64,000 nucleotides of DNA, taken from Eulemur rufifrons (taxonomy: Eukaryota > Chordata > Mammalia > Primates > Lemuridae). The notes beneath the pieces are model-generated. The model made no database searches, was not told the origin of the DNA, and was given only the letters and a program-made list of their open reading frames with translations. Position numbers and translations under genes: made by a program. Below are positions 1 to 36,194 of the stretch, piece after piece. The stretch is from contig NC_090989.1 in the NCBI RefSeq assembly GCF_041146395.1, positions 251,586,843 to 251,650,842 on the forward strand, written 5' to 3'. Every line of letters starts with the position of its first letter. Position 1 is the first letter of the stretch.

Positions 1-1402
1 GGCACACAATTGCTTGTGGCCAGAGGACAGAGTTAGGACCATAGGTAGAAGACCCACGGAAGTAGCTGTCAACTGACTGGCTATCTGATCACAGAAAACG
101 CTGCCTGTTGTGGGGAGGGTCAAGCTTGCCAGGGAGCTGGTGAGGGGAGAGGGTTCCTGCTTTGGGTCAGAGAATAGGGGGGTTAGCCAGGACCAGATGA
201 ACTCTAAGAGCTGTGATTGTAAGACTCTGATAAATGTGCTCCTGGGTCAGTTTTCTGAGATAAACTGAGATAAAGTCAGTTTGGGACTTGGCAAAAGGCC
301 CTCAAAGGGCAGTTCCCAGATGTGACTTTATAGGCCTCCACCGCACTAGTCTGCACTTTTCCTCTGACATCATCCCCATGTGGAACTGGGTTAAATAATA
401 ATGTGTGTTATTACATTTAATCCTCACAATGACTCTAAGACTCAGAGATGTTAAGTAACTTGCCCAAGTTTTCCACCTGGCCCCTAATCAGTGGGATGGG
501 GTAGGAATGCAGGTCTGTGTAGCTCTAGAACACATTCTGTTAGCCACTGCCTGACACTGCCACTCCTGGGAAATCTAATCCTTGGGAGCCATGGGCCTGG
601 CCCCCTGGCCTCCTTCTGGAAGGCTGTCCACCCTGCTGGTTCACTCCTGCCACCTGCCCTAAACCCTTTGGGCCTTTCTTGTCAGCCTTCAAACTCTGCT
701 CCTCTACTAACCTGCCAAGCACTTCACCTTATGGATTTATGGGATTTCACATAAGGATAATCTTCTTTTTGATTCAAAATGAGTCATTTCTTTCCTGGTG
801 TAAAACTTCTTGCTTTCTCTTTGGTCTGGGCAGTGGGAAGGGCCCTGGGATTAGGAGTCTCATTTCTATTAATACCTGGTACTCCATGTGTAAAAGCATG
901 TCTCTTCCCTCTTCTGGCCTCTGTCTGTGTTTTCCCCAGCCTTTGACTAGGTAAAGGGTTGGACCAGAAGATCTCTGAGGCATTTAATGGGAGTCTGTGT
1001 CATTCCCTGAGCTGATAAAACCTCTCTGTCCCCACCAAAGAAGCCTCCAACCTTCCCTTCTCTGTTCTCCCCTCCAAAACACTTCTGGGCTCTCTTCAAT
1101 GCCCTGTCTTGTGCTTCAAAACAACCTCAGAATGAGAGAGCATGAAGCAGGCTCTGTCCAGGGGCCAGGTATGTCAGCTCAGACCCTTTGCGCCACATGT
1201 GAGGTAGGAGTTCCTAGAAGGGAGTGGTGGGGTGAGCTGGCCTTGAGGCATGCAGAGGTGCCTTTACAGAGCTGTCGGGTGGGGGGGGGGGCGGTGTCAG
1301 AGAGGCATTGCTGAGCCAATCACAAGTCTGGGCTGTGGCTCAGGGCATACGTCCTTACCACGTGCTGGCTTATGAGGACCTGAGGCTTCTTTATTCCTAC
1401 AG
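1..1402 (+). other. DNAI1 intron (3' part)
   Basis: This is the 3' end of the intron before the first exon in the window. An ancient MIR-like fragment lies at about 385-480 (cctcacaatgactctaagac). A G12-rich run lies at 1277-1294. No coding sequence is supported. Confidence 0.8.
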
Positions 1403-25774
<24,372 letters not shown>

Positions 25775-25965
25775 GAGCCTGGCCTCAGTGCCTGTCTCAT
25801 TTCTTGAACCCAGTACTTACAGTGCCTGACCCTGGTACCCAGTCACAGCCTTAGCACCTAGTGTGTGACCTCATCCCTGATCAAGTCCCAGCACCTTACC
25901 CCCAGGACTTGGCCCTCAACCACCATTACCCGCTTTTTGAAGAAATAAACCTGTGTCTGGAAGCC
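25775..25965 (+). other. DNAI1: DNAI1 3' UTR with AATAAA poly(A) signal
   Basis: After the stop codon comes a short, C-rich 3' UTR. A canonical AATAAA lies at 25944-25949, followed by a GT-containing stretch (cctgtgtctgg). Cleavage is inferred about 15-20 bases downstream; the right boundary is approximate. Confidence 0.8.
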
Positions 25966-26019
25966 CACCCCATACCTTTAATTTAGCTACTGCAGGGCCC
26001 TCAGGAAAAGAAGAGAATC

Positions 26020-26440
26020 TCAGGGTAGAGCCATAGTTCCATTTATTATCCAGCAAACAGTGGGAGGACCAGGGGAGGGGCCCAGCCTAGACACCCTCCC
26101 ATTATTGCCATGGGTTCCAGTTTGCTTCCCCAACCTAGAGGGCCTAGAGGCGCTCAGCCTAGGGAAAGGGTGGACCCAGCCCCTGGCCCTTGGGATGGAG
26201 CAGAGTCCAGATGGCCCTGGCCCTAGCACCAACTCATGAACCCCCACCCTAGGCCCATCTCCCTAGGGCCACTGAGCCCCTCTTGGAGCCAGGCTGGCTA
26301 GACTCTGGGCTGCTGGGTTCAGCTCCAAGCAGGCTGGACTCTGAGTTCTGGATCCCAGGCTGGCTGAACTCTGGAATCCTGATTCCAGGCTCTGGGTGTG
26401 GCGGACTTAGGTCCCAGGCTCCAGGCTAGGCCAGGGGCCT
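26020..26440 (-). other. ENHO: ENHO 3' UTR with AATAAA poly(A) signal
   Basis: On the - strand, the region after the ENHO stop codon runs to an AATAAA at 26047-26042. The UTR contains a degenerate tandem repeat at about 26285-26435, built on 'ccaggctggctagactctgg' (+ strand). The cleavage site is approximate. Confidence 0.7.
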
Positions 26441-26671
26441 TCAGGGCTGCAGCAGGTAGCTACCTTCATGGCTAGGCTTCTGGGGCGGTGGCGCCTTCTC
26501 AGGACAGGGGCCAGGGCTGGAGTTGGGACTGGATTCGGAGAGAGAGTCGATGTCAGCAGAGCGAGAGTGGCAGGCCCAGCAGAGAATGACCCAGAGCAGC
26601 AGCAGCAAGAAGCCTACAAGGCCGTTGCAGACGATGGCAATGAGGGCCCCCTGGGAGATGGCTGCCCCCAT
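26441..26671 (-). CDS. ENHO: ENHO, adropin precursor (76 aa)
   Basis: The frame encodes 76 residues, the usual adropin length. It begins MGAAISQGALIAIVCNG at the ATG 26671-26669 and ends GSYLLQP with TGA at 26443-26441. Residues 9-33 are strongly hydrophobic (GFLLLLLWVILCWA), which fits either a signal peptide or a single membrane anchor. Residues 34-76 (from CHSRSAD) form the Pro/Ser-rich part described as the secreted peptide, with cysteines at 34 and 56. The open frame extends upstream to a GTG, but the ATG is used because it matches the known protein. Residue 41 is Ile, where I recall Val in human and mouse. Known roles are in energy homeostasis and endothelial function. It is a single-coding-exon gene transcribed toward DNAI1. 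Confidence 0.97.
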   Translation of the reverse strand: MGAAISQGALIAIVCNGLVGFLLLLLWVILCWACHSRSADIDSLSESSPNSSPGPCPEKAPPPQKPSHEGSYLLQP

Positions 26672-26828
26672 GACGGGCAGCACCCTCAGAGCAGCACAGA
26701 CAGCGGGGCTGCCTCAATGGCAAGGCCCATGCCGAGGTGGGACTCCAGTATGGCCTTCCAAGGAGGCTGTCCTTTCCGCAAGCTCAATGATTCCTGGGCA
26801 GTGGAGATGTCTACCTGCAGTCCTGAGC
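26672..26828 (-). other. ENHO: ENHO exon 2 5' UTR and splice acceptor
   Basis: Reading the - strand, a long pyrimidine tract (26840-26885) ends in cccccaacag at 26829-26831, a good acceptor. The UTR then runs 157 bases to the adropin ATG. The two-exon layout agrees with the known ENHO structure. Confidence 0.65.
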
Positions 26829-27732
26829 CTGTTGGGGGTACAGAGTGAAGGAGACGGTGGTGAGGAGGGGGGGAGGTGAGGCCTAGGAGCAGAAGGGTAG
26901 GGAAGAGAGCCCCTCTCCTACATCTTTGGCCTCCTGGCAGAGGACCTTGGGTCCAACAGGCTCAAATACACCACAAAGCCAAACCCCCATCCTCAGGCCT
27001 CTGGGCACCTGAATGAGGGGCATAGCCAGAGTGGGGAAGCTAGAGCAGGCAGCCTTTATCTCATTCTCCTTAGAACCAGGGGGCATGGCCTGGCCCAGCC
27101 CACCACGGTTGCAGTGCTCCAAAGCCCTCTGTTGGTGGTGGGCTGAGGTAGACCGAGGCCCAGGAGGATGGGGATTGTAACCAGCGTGGTGTGGCCTGGG
27201 CGCCTCCTCTCTCTCAGGACTCCAGCCAGCCTGCCCAGGAGACCTCCAGAGGTGCCAGCTCACACAGAGGGAACTTTGTGGAATCCCTGGCAGGCATGTG
27301 TTGGTTCTGTGTACCTAGGTGTGCCTGTCTGTGGGACTGTCTCTCTGGGCCAGGTGTGTCTGTGTGTCTGGCTGTTTTACACTGTCTCTCTGTTCCCTTG
27401 CTGGATGTGTGTCTATGCCTCTGCATGCCCACCTCTACGTTTGTCTCTCTGTGTGTCCCCATCTCTGTGTGTCTGAGTGTGTCTCCTGGATGTCTCGTTT
27501 CTCTCTCAGTTTGTGTACCTCTGTATCTCTCTCTCACTCTCTCTCTCTCTCTCAGGCTGTGTGTTCCTCTGTCCCCATGGACGTGTCTCTCTCCTTCTCC
27601 GTGGGGTTTGACTCGGTGGTTCTGTGCGTCTCTTGTGTGTCTGTCTTTGTGTCTGTCTCTCTTTCTCCCCGGCTGTGTGTCTCTGGGTCTCCGGTTCTCG
27701 GCCCCGAGCCCGTAGGGGGAGGCCCCCCTTAC
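26829..27732 (-). other. ENHO: ENHO 5' UTR intron
   Basis: This 904-base intron lies between the donor CAG|gtaaggg (gt at 27732-27731) and the acceptor at 26829. From about 27310 to 27700 the + strand is a TCTC/TGTG/TGTCTCTC simple repeat, i.e. GA/CA-rich in the ENHO transcript. Long open frames here come from this low-complexity sequence. Confidence 0.6.
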
Positions 27733-28250
27733 CTGAGTTGAGTCCGGTGCGCGCCCGCGGGAGGAGCCGGGGCAGCGGGATGCTCGGCGCCGACTGAGGC
27801 TCCGGAACCTGCGGACAGGGGGCGGCGGGAGCCCGGCAGGGGCGACGTCCACTCCCCCGGCCCTCCCCCTCGGCCGCGCAGCCTCCGCCGGCCGCTCCCG
27901 CCGCGGCGCGACCGGGGCGGCCTCTGCCGCGGGCGGTCTGCGGCGAGCGGGCACCTCCTCCCCCTGGGGCGGCACCTCCTCCGCGGCCGCGGCCGCTCGC
28001 TCGCTCGGCGGCGCTCGGGCGGCGGCAGTAGCGGGAGCTGCGCGGAGTTCGGCTGGGCTCGGCTGCGGTCGGCTGGGCTCGGCCGGGCTCGGCAGGCAGC
28101 AAAAACAGCGAAGAGCCCCGCCTCCTCTGAGGCCAGCGGCCTGCGGCCTGCCGGGGGCGGAGCCATCCCCGCACCGCTGCCGCCATTCTATTGGCTGGCT
28201 GCGCCAGGTTCCCGCGCCATTGGTCATGGGCTGGGGTGGGGACTGTCGGT
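27730..28250 (-). promoter_or_regulatory. CpG-island promoter of ENHO
   Basis: This block of about 500 bases is extremely G+C-rich and CpG-dense, unlike its surroundings. It has a GC box (ccgggggcggagcc, 28151-28164) and two CCAAT boxes on the - strand (ATTGG on + at 28190-28194 and 28219-28223, 29 bases apart). A roughly 10-base GC repeat (cggctgggct) lies at 28050-28095. No TATA box is seen. The layout is that of a TATA-less, Sp1/NF-Y type promoter firing leftward into ENHO. Confidence 0.75.
27733..28110 (-). other. ENHO: ENHO non-coding exon 1 (5' end uncertain)
   Basis: The 3' edge is set by a consensus donor, actcag|gtaaggg, read on the - strand at 27733/27732. The 5' end cannot be fixed from sequence; it should lie inside the CpG island, downstream of the CCAAT boxes at 28190-28223. 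No initiator codon is needed, because the coding exon starts at 26671. Confidence 0.45.
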
Positions 28251-28900
28251 CCACTCCTTGTGTAGGAGGCGGGGTGTCGGAGGGGAGCTGAAGGGGCAGC
28301 TGTCCGTTGATCCTTTCCGGGCGAGGGGGTGGGGTGGGAGCGAGGCCCACCCTCTTGCAGGGTTTTTTTTTTTTTTGGACATTGCACACGTGGAAGGGCT
28401 GCACACCCAGTATCTGAGAAGGGCCACATTTCCACATCTGAGGAGAACCCCTTCATATGCAGGAGTGGTCTCTGACCCTGCCATCTGGAGGAAGGCCCAT
28501 ACCTGATGCAGACTGAACCTCCTCATCCAGGAAGCCCCCATAGTCCCACACATCCCACTCCCACCTGGGTGTGTTCTGTGCATCCCCACTTTAGAGGGTT
28601 TGTACTTGGCCCCACATTCCCTGGCCCTAGGAGGGGTGAAAATCTCTGGCAACACAAGTTCTTGGACATATTTACTATGTTCCCACACAGTGTGTTGGTC
28701 GCAGCCTTATGCTTTGCTGTGCTGTTGGGGAGCCTGGGACAGAGAGGAGTGGGGTGCCCTGAGGGATGGCTCAGCCCTGGCTGGAATAGGTCCAGATTCT
28801 CTCCATCCTAGCTCTCCTAAGAGGAAGATAGCTTAGACAGTCACAGACAAGTAGGCCTTCCTCTCTCCCTGACCGTCACACCCTCACATGCCAATGATTC

Positions 28901-29190
28901 TTTTTTTTTTTTTTGAGACAGGATCTCATTCTGTTGCCCAGGCTGGAGTGCGGTGTCCTCATCATAGCTGACTGCATCCTCAAACTCCTGGGCTTAAGTG
29001 ATCCTCCTGCCTCAGCCTCCTGAGTAGCTAGGATTGCAAGCACATGCCACCGTACCTGGCTAATTTTTCTATTTTTTGTAGAGACTAGGTTTCACTCTTG
29101 CTCAGACTGGTCTCGAGCTCCTGGCCTCAAGCCTCCTGCCTCAGCCTCCCAAAGTGCTAGGATTACAGGCATGAGCCACTGTACCCAGCC
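28901..29190 (-). mobile_element. Alu (minus orientation)
   Basis: A poly-T start, both Alu monomers in reverse ('ttgcccaggctggagtgcgg', 'cagcctcccaaagtgctagg') and the end gcccagcc-like head are visible. Flanks atgattctt and atgaatctt are a likely target duplication. Confidence 0.9.
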
Positions 29191-29364
29191 TATGAATCTT
29201 ACATATTCGGATCTGGGTCCCCTTCTCATCCCACTCTACATATTCTCCATGGATGGTCACATCCCTGAAGCTTTATGGCAAAGACTCTCAGTGCTCCCAA
29301 ATCTAGTCTTAACTTCTCTCCGGAATTCTAGACTCATATAGCCAAGTGCCTACTGGAATAAGGG

Positions 29365-29490
29365 TGATGTTGATTCCTGGTTCTGCCACTTATTAACTTT
29401 GTGACCTTAGGCAAGTTACTTAACCTCTCTTAGCTTTAGCTTCCTCATCTGTAAAATGGTTATAGTAATAGCTACTTCTCAGGGTTATTA
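29365..29490 (+). repeat. MIR-type SINE fragment
   Basis: The MIR core is seen as 'gttctgccacttattaactt', 'accttaggcaagttacttaa' and 'cctcatctgtaaaatgg'. Confidence 0.8.
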
Positions 29491-29859
29491 TTCACTAATT
29501 CATTTATACCACACCAACCTCATCTCAGCAAATGCCAACTGACACACCCCAAGGACCATGTGACTAAGGGGCCCCTTCCCTCAGTGCCATGAAATTCACA
29601 TAACACCCCTATAAATCCAGATGCTATCTTGAAAAGAAGAAAGGGAAGGATAAAATAATCTGAGAGACTGAGTCATCCAAAGCTACTGAATTACTTAGAG
29701 ACTGTCTAAAATAAATTATTGGCTCCTACGGAGTTTACCAGAGTGGATTAATTTTAGTTCCCCCCCACCCTGTTACCCAGCAGGGTGAGGGCACTGTGAG
29801 AAAGATCAGACCTGTTATAGGAAACAGGAGACTTATATCATTGCACATCTGAGTGCAAT

Positions 29860-30430
29860 GTGAGTGATTTTGTGACCCAGCTGCAGGAGTTCAGATTTTA
29901 TCCTGAAAACGGTATGGAGCCACTGGAGAATTTTGAGCAGAAGAGTAATGTGATCATAGCTGGAAATTAAAAGAATGATGTGGCCTACTGGGTGGAATGG
30001 GGGATTGAAGGCATTTGAGAGTGAAGGCAAGGAGTAATGATAAGGGACTGAAATGGAGGGAAATGGGAGTGGAGAGAACAGGAGAGCTTTGAGGATATTT
30101 GGGAGCTACAATTGGCAGGACTTGAGACCTAGAGGATAGGGGAAGTAAGTGGGAAGGAAAAGTTTCGGATAACTCAGGTTAGTGGCTAGGGATGCTGTGG
30201 TGCCATTTACTGAGATGGAGAGCACATGAGAAGGAGGGTAGTTCAGCAAGGGACTGGGGTAGCGGGGATGATGAGTTGAATCTGAGGTGTCAGTAGGACA
30301 CCCAAGTGGAGATGTCCAAGAGGCAGTTGGATAAATAGGTCTGAGGTTCAGGAGAGAGGTCCAGGTTAAAGATAACATTTTGTGAGTTATCAGAAGAGTG
30401 GGAGTTAAACCAGAAAAGTGGATGAGCACA
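29860..30430 (+). repeat. old dispersed repeat (unnamed family)
   Basis: It has the phrases 'ggagccactggagaattttg', 'agcagaagagtaatgtgatc', 'acccaagtggagatgtccaa' and 'gaggcagttggataaatag'. The same or adjoining phrases recur near 5550-5760, 14690-15130, 21590-21990 and 3800-4420, so these are copies of one ancient element. I cannot name it with confidence. Confidence 0.6.
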
Positions 30431-33400
30431 CCCAGGGAGAGTAAGAACTAGTTTAAGCAAAAAGGTACATTTATAATTAGATACTGAAACCTAAAGACAG
30501 GGAGACCTCAGGAACAACTGAAACTAAGAGATCAAAAGCCATCAGGGTTCTCTTTCCATCTCTCATTTTCTGCCTGTCTTCTTCATTTCCCTCCCCCATC
30601 CCCTACCCAGATCCTCTGTCATCCCCACCCCCAGGCTGACGTTCAATGCATTTCTGGTCCACATGGCAAAAAATATGACTTCAGACAATTCCAAAGTTTA
30701 AAATCTTATTGTCTAGGCATGCAAAGAGAGATTGGCTTCTTCTTTTTTGTTGTTGTTGCTGTTTGCAAATTCCTCAGGAAATACTTTGATTGGCTCAACT
30801 TAGTTATATGCTTACCTTTGGACCAATCAGTGGTGGTCAACCAATGAGGATCAAATTGATTAACATGGCCCATGTGATAACCCTATGGCAGTGGGGAGGT
30901 GGAAGTGGTAGATCTATGAGAAGAAGGATCGTGAATAAGCAAAATGGCAGGTGTTCACTACAGTCCACCCTGTGTTTGTCCAACACATACGCATCATTTC
31001 CTATATATATGATTCCAGAAATACCCTCACCTACATAATCCAACCATCCCACTATACATATGCCAATAGATTCACCTCCTCTCCAATGGAGAATAACTCA
31101 GTGACACATCCAGCTACTGCTTCTGGAGGATATATCGTAGGACCATTGTTCTTCAAATATAGGTTCTCTGGGTAATGTCCCTTCATGCTCTAGTTAAGTC
31201 TCCACAAGGTGTAAATGTGGTTTCCATTATAATAATCTCATGACTTTTTAACTGCCTTTGAACTTTAATACCTTTAAACCACTCCCCCCACAAAAAGTCC
31301 TGATATGGAGAGATAGAAATAGGTAATAAAATGTAGTAAAAAGGAAGCACTGTGCCTCCAGAGCATTGTCTACTATTTATTTTTTTGGCCATGAATAATA
31401 ATGAAAATGATGGGGCTAGAAAAATCTCATGGCATCTGTTTGTCGACTCACTCCTTTGGCTGTGGAGTTCCTTGGCCAGCCAATCTGGCTGCCTCAGGTT
31501 TTGCCCACAAGGCTAAGACCCCTTCTCCAGTGTTCTGAGAGGGGGTGGAGGATTGCTCTGTGAGGCTCTATACCAATTAGCACTACATTTTCTGGTGGTA
31601 TCTTAGGGATTATCCTGGGATTGAGCAATCACAGATCTCTGCAATTATGAGGATTAAGTGTGGGTTTTTTCCCCCCCACAGATGATGTAATTCTTTTAAA
31701 ACCATAATTGGCTGCCTATCAATTTCGTTTCATTTGGGGGAATTCTACTTGCTAATAACATATTTCATTGATTCTAAGGTGCATTTTTTTCCAGTTTAAA
31801 CAACTATGAAATCAGAATATGTCTTACAATTAATGGCATATAAGAGGTTTTTAGCCTCTTTTTTCTTAGTAGTTCATAAAATAACTTTTCTCTTATAATT
31901 GATAGAATCTGAGATTATTAAATGTAGTAATTTTATCAGTCAGGGTTCTTTTTCACATACAATAGAATCCTCTCTGGATAGTTGAAGCTGAAAAGGGATT
32001 TGATAAAAGATATTATTTAGCTCAGAATTGTTTCCCCAGCTCAGAGGGCCAGGGAAATGGACCTGAGGCTAAGCTTTTGGGAACAACATCCAAACTATAT
32101 CACACAGCCTGGTGGGGAAACCACAGCCATTGCCACTCTGAATACTAAGTACCAAGAGTTCAATCTGCCAATTTCGTAAGCTCTATGGCCCTTCTGCGGT
32201 AGGAACTCAATATTGCAACCACTGGGAAACTACTGCTGTTGCCACTACCACTCCTTAAAACTGGACACTTGTGTTACTACCAGCAACAGCAGAAATCAAA
32301 ACCCTGTGTCCAACATGCTTCCTACCTATATCAATCAGGAGTAGCTAGGGAACACAGTCGTTACAAACAACCCCCAAATCTTATTCACTTCGAACAACAA
32401 AGATGTATTTCTTGCTCATGCTGTAGGTCCAGCATGGGTGAATGGGGTGTGGGGTAGAGGAGTCTTGCTCGCTGTGGTCACTCAAGGATCCAGACTGTTA
32501 GAGGCTCCACCATCTTATGATGATGCTACTTTCCTGTCATGAGCTTTCAGAGTTTGCTGTGGCAAGAGAAGAGAGTGAGGGAAAGTATATACTGGCTTTT
32601 GCTGACATCACATTGACCCACTGCATCTCCAGTCCGTATAATAATAAACCCAGCTCCTGACTATTCTCAAACTTTACAGCTTACAATCCAGGTGCCCAAC
32701 AAGGTGTTGGTTCTTCTTCAATTCTGGCTCTGGCTTATCCCTCTCAGTTGAAGTTCTATAATTCCCAGGGACTTTCTCTCATCAGCCTGGCTTTGGTCAG
32801 ATGCCATTCCCTGCACCAATGATTTTTTTGGGGGGTCATAAGATGGTGGCTTCCATGATAACCATGCCAGTGAAAGGCAATTCCCATCAGAAGGGGATGC
32901 CATCCAGACAAAACATAAAGGAGTCCACCATGCTAACCTTTATGGATGTGGGGAAAAAGATAAATCTGTGAAAAAGATAAGAAAGGATCTGTCAGAGAGG
33001 TAGCAGGAAAACTAGGAGGGACCTTAATTTTAGGGAAGCCAAGAAAGGGGAGAGGTTTGAGAAGGAGGGGAGGGTCAATGACTCAGAATGTCAAAGAGAG
33101 GTCCAGTAGTTTATAGAAAGGGACTTAAAAACAAGGAGGTTGTTGATTATCTTGACAAGAAGTAGTTCCAGTGGGCAGGAGGAAATGGAGATGGAATATG
33201 TAGTAGAAGCCAGATTTTAGTGGTTTCAAGAGTGAGTAAGAAGTAGATACGATATAGATGATTCTTTCAAGAGAAATGACTGTAAAAATTAGGAAGAAGG
33301 AGAATAGATACAGAAAGATATGGAGTAATTTTTTTTTTAATTAAAACAATTCTTACATGTTTCTTACATAGACATGTTTAAATACTGGTGGGAAGGAATC

Positions 33401-34514
33401 ATGAGAAAGGATATAAATGATAGCTATTTTTATTATTATTGCCCATCTCCCCTGGGCTGTGCAGATCCAGGCAAGCAGGGACAGGGACAAAAGCTAAGGC
33501 ATAGGCCCAAGGTGTGAACCATTTCAGCTTTTCCAGGCCACACTGGAAAGTAGGGCAGAGAGAGGAGCTGCCTGGCCTCAGCATTGGGTGACCCAGGTTG
33601 GGGCCCAGGGAGCATGGCAGGGCCTGGGATTGTGTCCAGACAGAGAGGCCTTGTGTGGAGAACAAAGGGCCCCAAGGCTGGAGCTGGTCCTTGGCATTTG
33701 GGGGCAGGGCGGGTGCACAGCAGCTACATTCAGGGACAGGCAAGCTTGCTATGTGCTCTGACTTCCCCATCTCAAAACCATGCTTGTCACTGTCCCCCAC
33801 CCACCTACTCCTCATCATCCCTGCCAAGCTGTCACCTTTTGTCTCAGCTCCACCTCCCCACATCCCATCACTCCTAAGCCACTGCCCCCGCCTTCTGCTC
33901 TCACCATCCCTGAAGCTGGCTCACCAAGGTCACTTTTACCTCCTTGTCACGTCCAATGAATACTTTTTAGTCATTATCTTGGTTGACTACTTGGCAGCAT
34001 TGAGGCCCTTGTTCTGTTTTTTTTGAAACTCTATCTTCCCTTGTGTTCCATGAAGCCACTCTGGCTGGGAACATTTATTCCTCTGCCTATAACAACAACT
34101 CTTGTTTATTAAGCACCTAGACTGTGTCAGGGCTTTACATTCATCATAGATAATCCTCGTCTGGATGCAAGACAGGTCCATGAAACAGATGAGGAAACCA
34201 AGGCTCAAGGCAATCAAGGGGGTTTTCTAAGACCCCACAGCAATAAGCGATAGAGTCCAGATTAGAGCCCAAATTTGCTGTACTGCCCTCAACTCCAGCG
34301 TGCTGTCTCCCTCACCTCTCTGACCCCTCCTCAGCCTCTTCAGTGAGCTGTGCCCTCTGTCTCCACCCTCTTCTCTTTTCATCTCAAGTGAGTTCTCTGT
34401 GTCTGTGGCTTCAGTGTCCATTTTTGTGCTGATGATGCTTTAATATTAACCCAGACCTCACTCCCAAGTTCCATACTGGTATTTGTTGCTGTCATTGTGG
34501 TTGCTGCTCTTGTT

Positions 34515-34740
34515 ATTAAAAACTAAGATTTATGGAGCGTTAACAAGGCAGGCACTGTGCCAGTTTCTTTATATACATCGTCTCATTAAGTCCTTACAAC
34601 AACCCTATGAGATAGGTACTGTTACCCTATTTTCTACTTAGGGAAACTGAAGATCAAAGAGATTGATCAACTTGTCCCAAGGTCAACAGGAGCCCGGGTT
34701 TGTCTGCCTCCAGAGTAATTCTCTTAACTGCTGACTAGAT
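34515..34740 (+). repeat. MIR-type SINE
   Basis: MIR phrases 'aaggcaggcactgtgccagt', 'cttacaacaaccctatgaga' and 'cagagtaattctcttaact' are present. A second MIR piece lies just upstream at about 34090-34260. Confidence 0.75.
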
Positions 34741-34802
34741 GCCTTCTATGAACAGGTCCCACTAGTGCCTCACACTTGGCATGTCTACATCTGAACTTGT
34801 CA

Positions 34803-35089
34803 GCGGGGCGTGGTGGCTCAAGCCCGTAATCCTAGCACTTTGGGAGGCCGAGGAGGGAGATTTGCTCGAGCTCAGGAGTTCGAGACCAGCCTGAGCAAGA
34901 GTGAGACCCTGTCTCTACAAAAAATAGAAAAATTATTTGGGCGTGGTGATGTGTGCCTGTAGTCTCAGCCACTCAGGAGGCTGAGGCAGGAGGATCACTT
35001 GAGCCCAGGAGTTTGAGGTTACAGTGAGCTATCATGACACTACTGCACTGTAGCCTGGGTGACAGAGTGAGACTCCGTCTCAAAAAAAG
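34803..35089 (+). mobile_element. Alu (plus orientation)
   Basis: The element runs from 'ggggcgtggtggctcaagcc' through two monomers to a short A tail. The left monomer carries the strepsirrhine-style 'gcctgagcaagagtgagacc'. Confidence 0.92.
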
Positions 35090-35794
35090 AACTTATCTGT
35101 CCCTTACTTGCTGTGTGACTGTAGGCAAGTGATTGAATATCTGAGCCATGATTATAAACTTGCCCAACCTGTCGTCCTCCTGTGCTGTTTTAATAAACAG
35201 TCCTACCATCTCCCAGCCAGGAGAAATTGTACAATACTCTACCCTCTGCCTTCCCTCCTTCCCCTCCCCTCCCCTCATCAAGACGTGGAGACTGTGTGCT
35301 CTAAAAAGCACCGTTCCTGCTGCCCTGGCCCTAGTCCTTCTCCTGCAGGATATAGCAAGAGTGTGCTCTCAGGCCTTCTCCATCACTCATTCAAAGTACC
35401 ATAGGCCTGCTCGTGCTCTCAGCCACATGGGTTCCACACTCTCCCGCCTCCTTACCTTCCTCTGCACAGCCCCCACAGCAGTCTTTCCAAAATACAAAGC
35501 TCGCCAGGTCTCCCCAGCTCCCTGGGCCCCTGACTCTCAGCAAAAGCTCCTAAACCTCAGCCTGGCTTTCAAACCCAGACTGCCTGGCCCCACCTCCTCT
35601 GCAGCCCCAACTCCCAGCCAGCCCTCTGCTGACCACAGGACGGTCTGCAGCAGGCCTGGCTTTCCTTCCCATCCTTCCTCCTGCCCTTCTCTCCAGAGGT
35701 AGGGGCTGTCCTCTGCCCCTCCATAGTCCCACCTCCCCCACCTGGGAGGTGTTTGTCCAGTGACACTGAGCCCAGCAGTTGTATGCTCAGGTGT

Positions 35795-35900
35795 GCAAAA
35801 TTAATATTGTTTCTCTATTGTATAAAAACTAAATATATGGTTGTGCAACAGGGTGAATGTACTTAATGCTATAGAACTGTACACTTAAAAATGATTAATA
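35795..35900 (+). mobile_element. L1 3' fragment
   Basis: The phrases 'aatgctatagaactgtacac' and 'ttaaaaatgattaatatgg' are typical of L1 3' ends. An Alu follows immediately. Confidence 0.6.
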
Positions 35901-35902
35901 TG

Positions 35903-36194
35903 GGCCAGGCATGGTAGCTTACACCTGTAATCCTACCACTCTGGGAGGCAGAGGCAGGAGGATTGCTCCAGGAGTTCAAGACTAGTCTGAGCAAGAGCGA
36001 GAACCCCATCCCCACAAAAAAAAAGAAAAATTAACTGGGCGTGGTGCACCTGTAGTCCCAGCTACTTGAGAGGCTGAGGTAGGAGGATCTCTTGAGCCCA
36101 GGAGCAGGAGTTTGAGGTTGCAGTGAGCTATGATGACACCACCGCACTCTAATTTGGGTGGCAGAGTGAGACTCTGTTTAAAAAAAAAAAAAAA
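35903..36194 (+). mobile_element. Alu (plus orientation)
   Basis: A complete dimeric element runs from 'ggccaggcatggtagcttac' to an A16-type tail; it is diverged from the consensus. Confidence 0.92.

Noticed and set aside
27214..28456. Open frames of 407 and 316 codons on the - strand
   Set aside because: They run through a CpG island and a simple repeat, where stops are rare. They cross the ENHO donor site, and their Arg/Pro/Ala-rich product resembles no protein.
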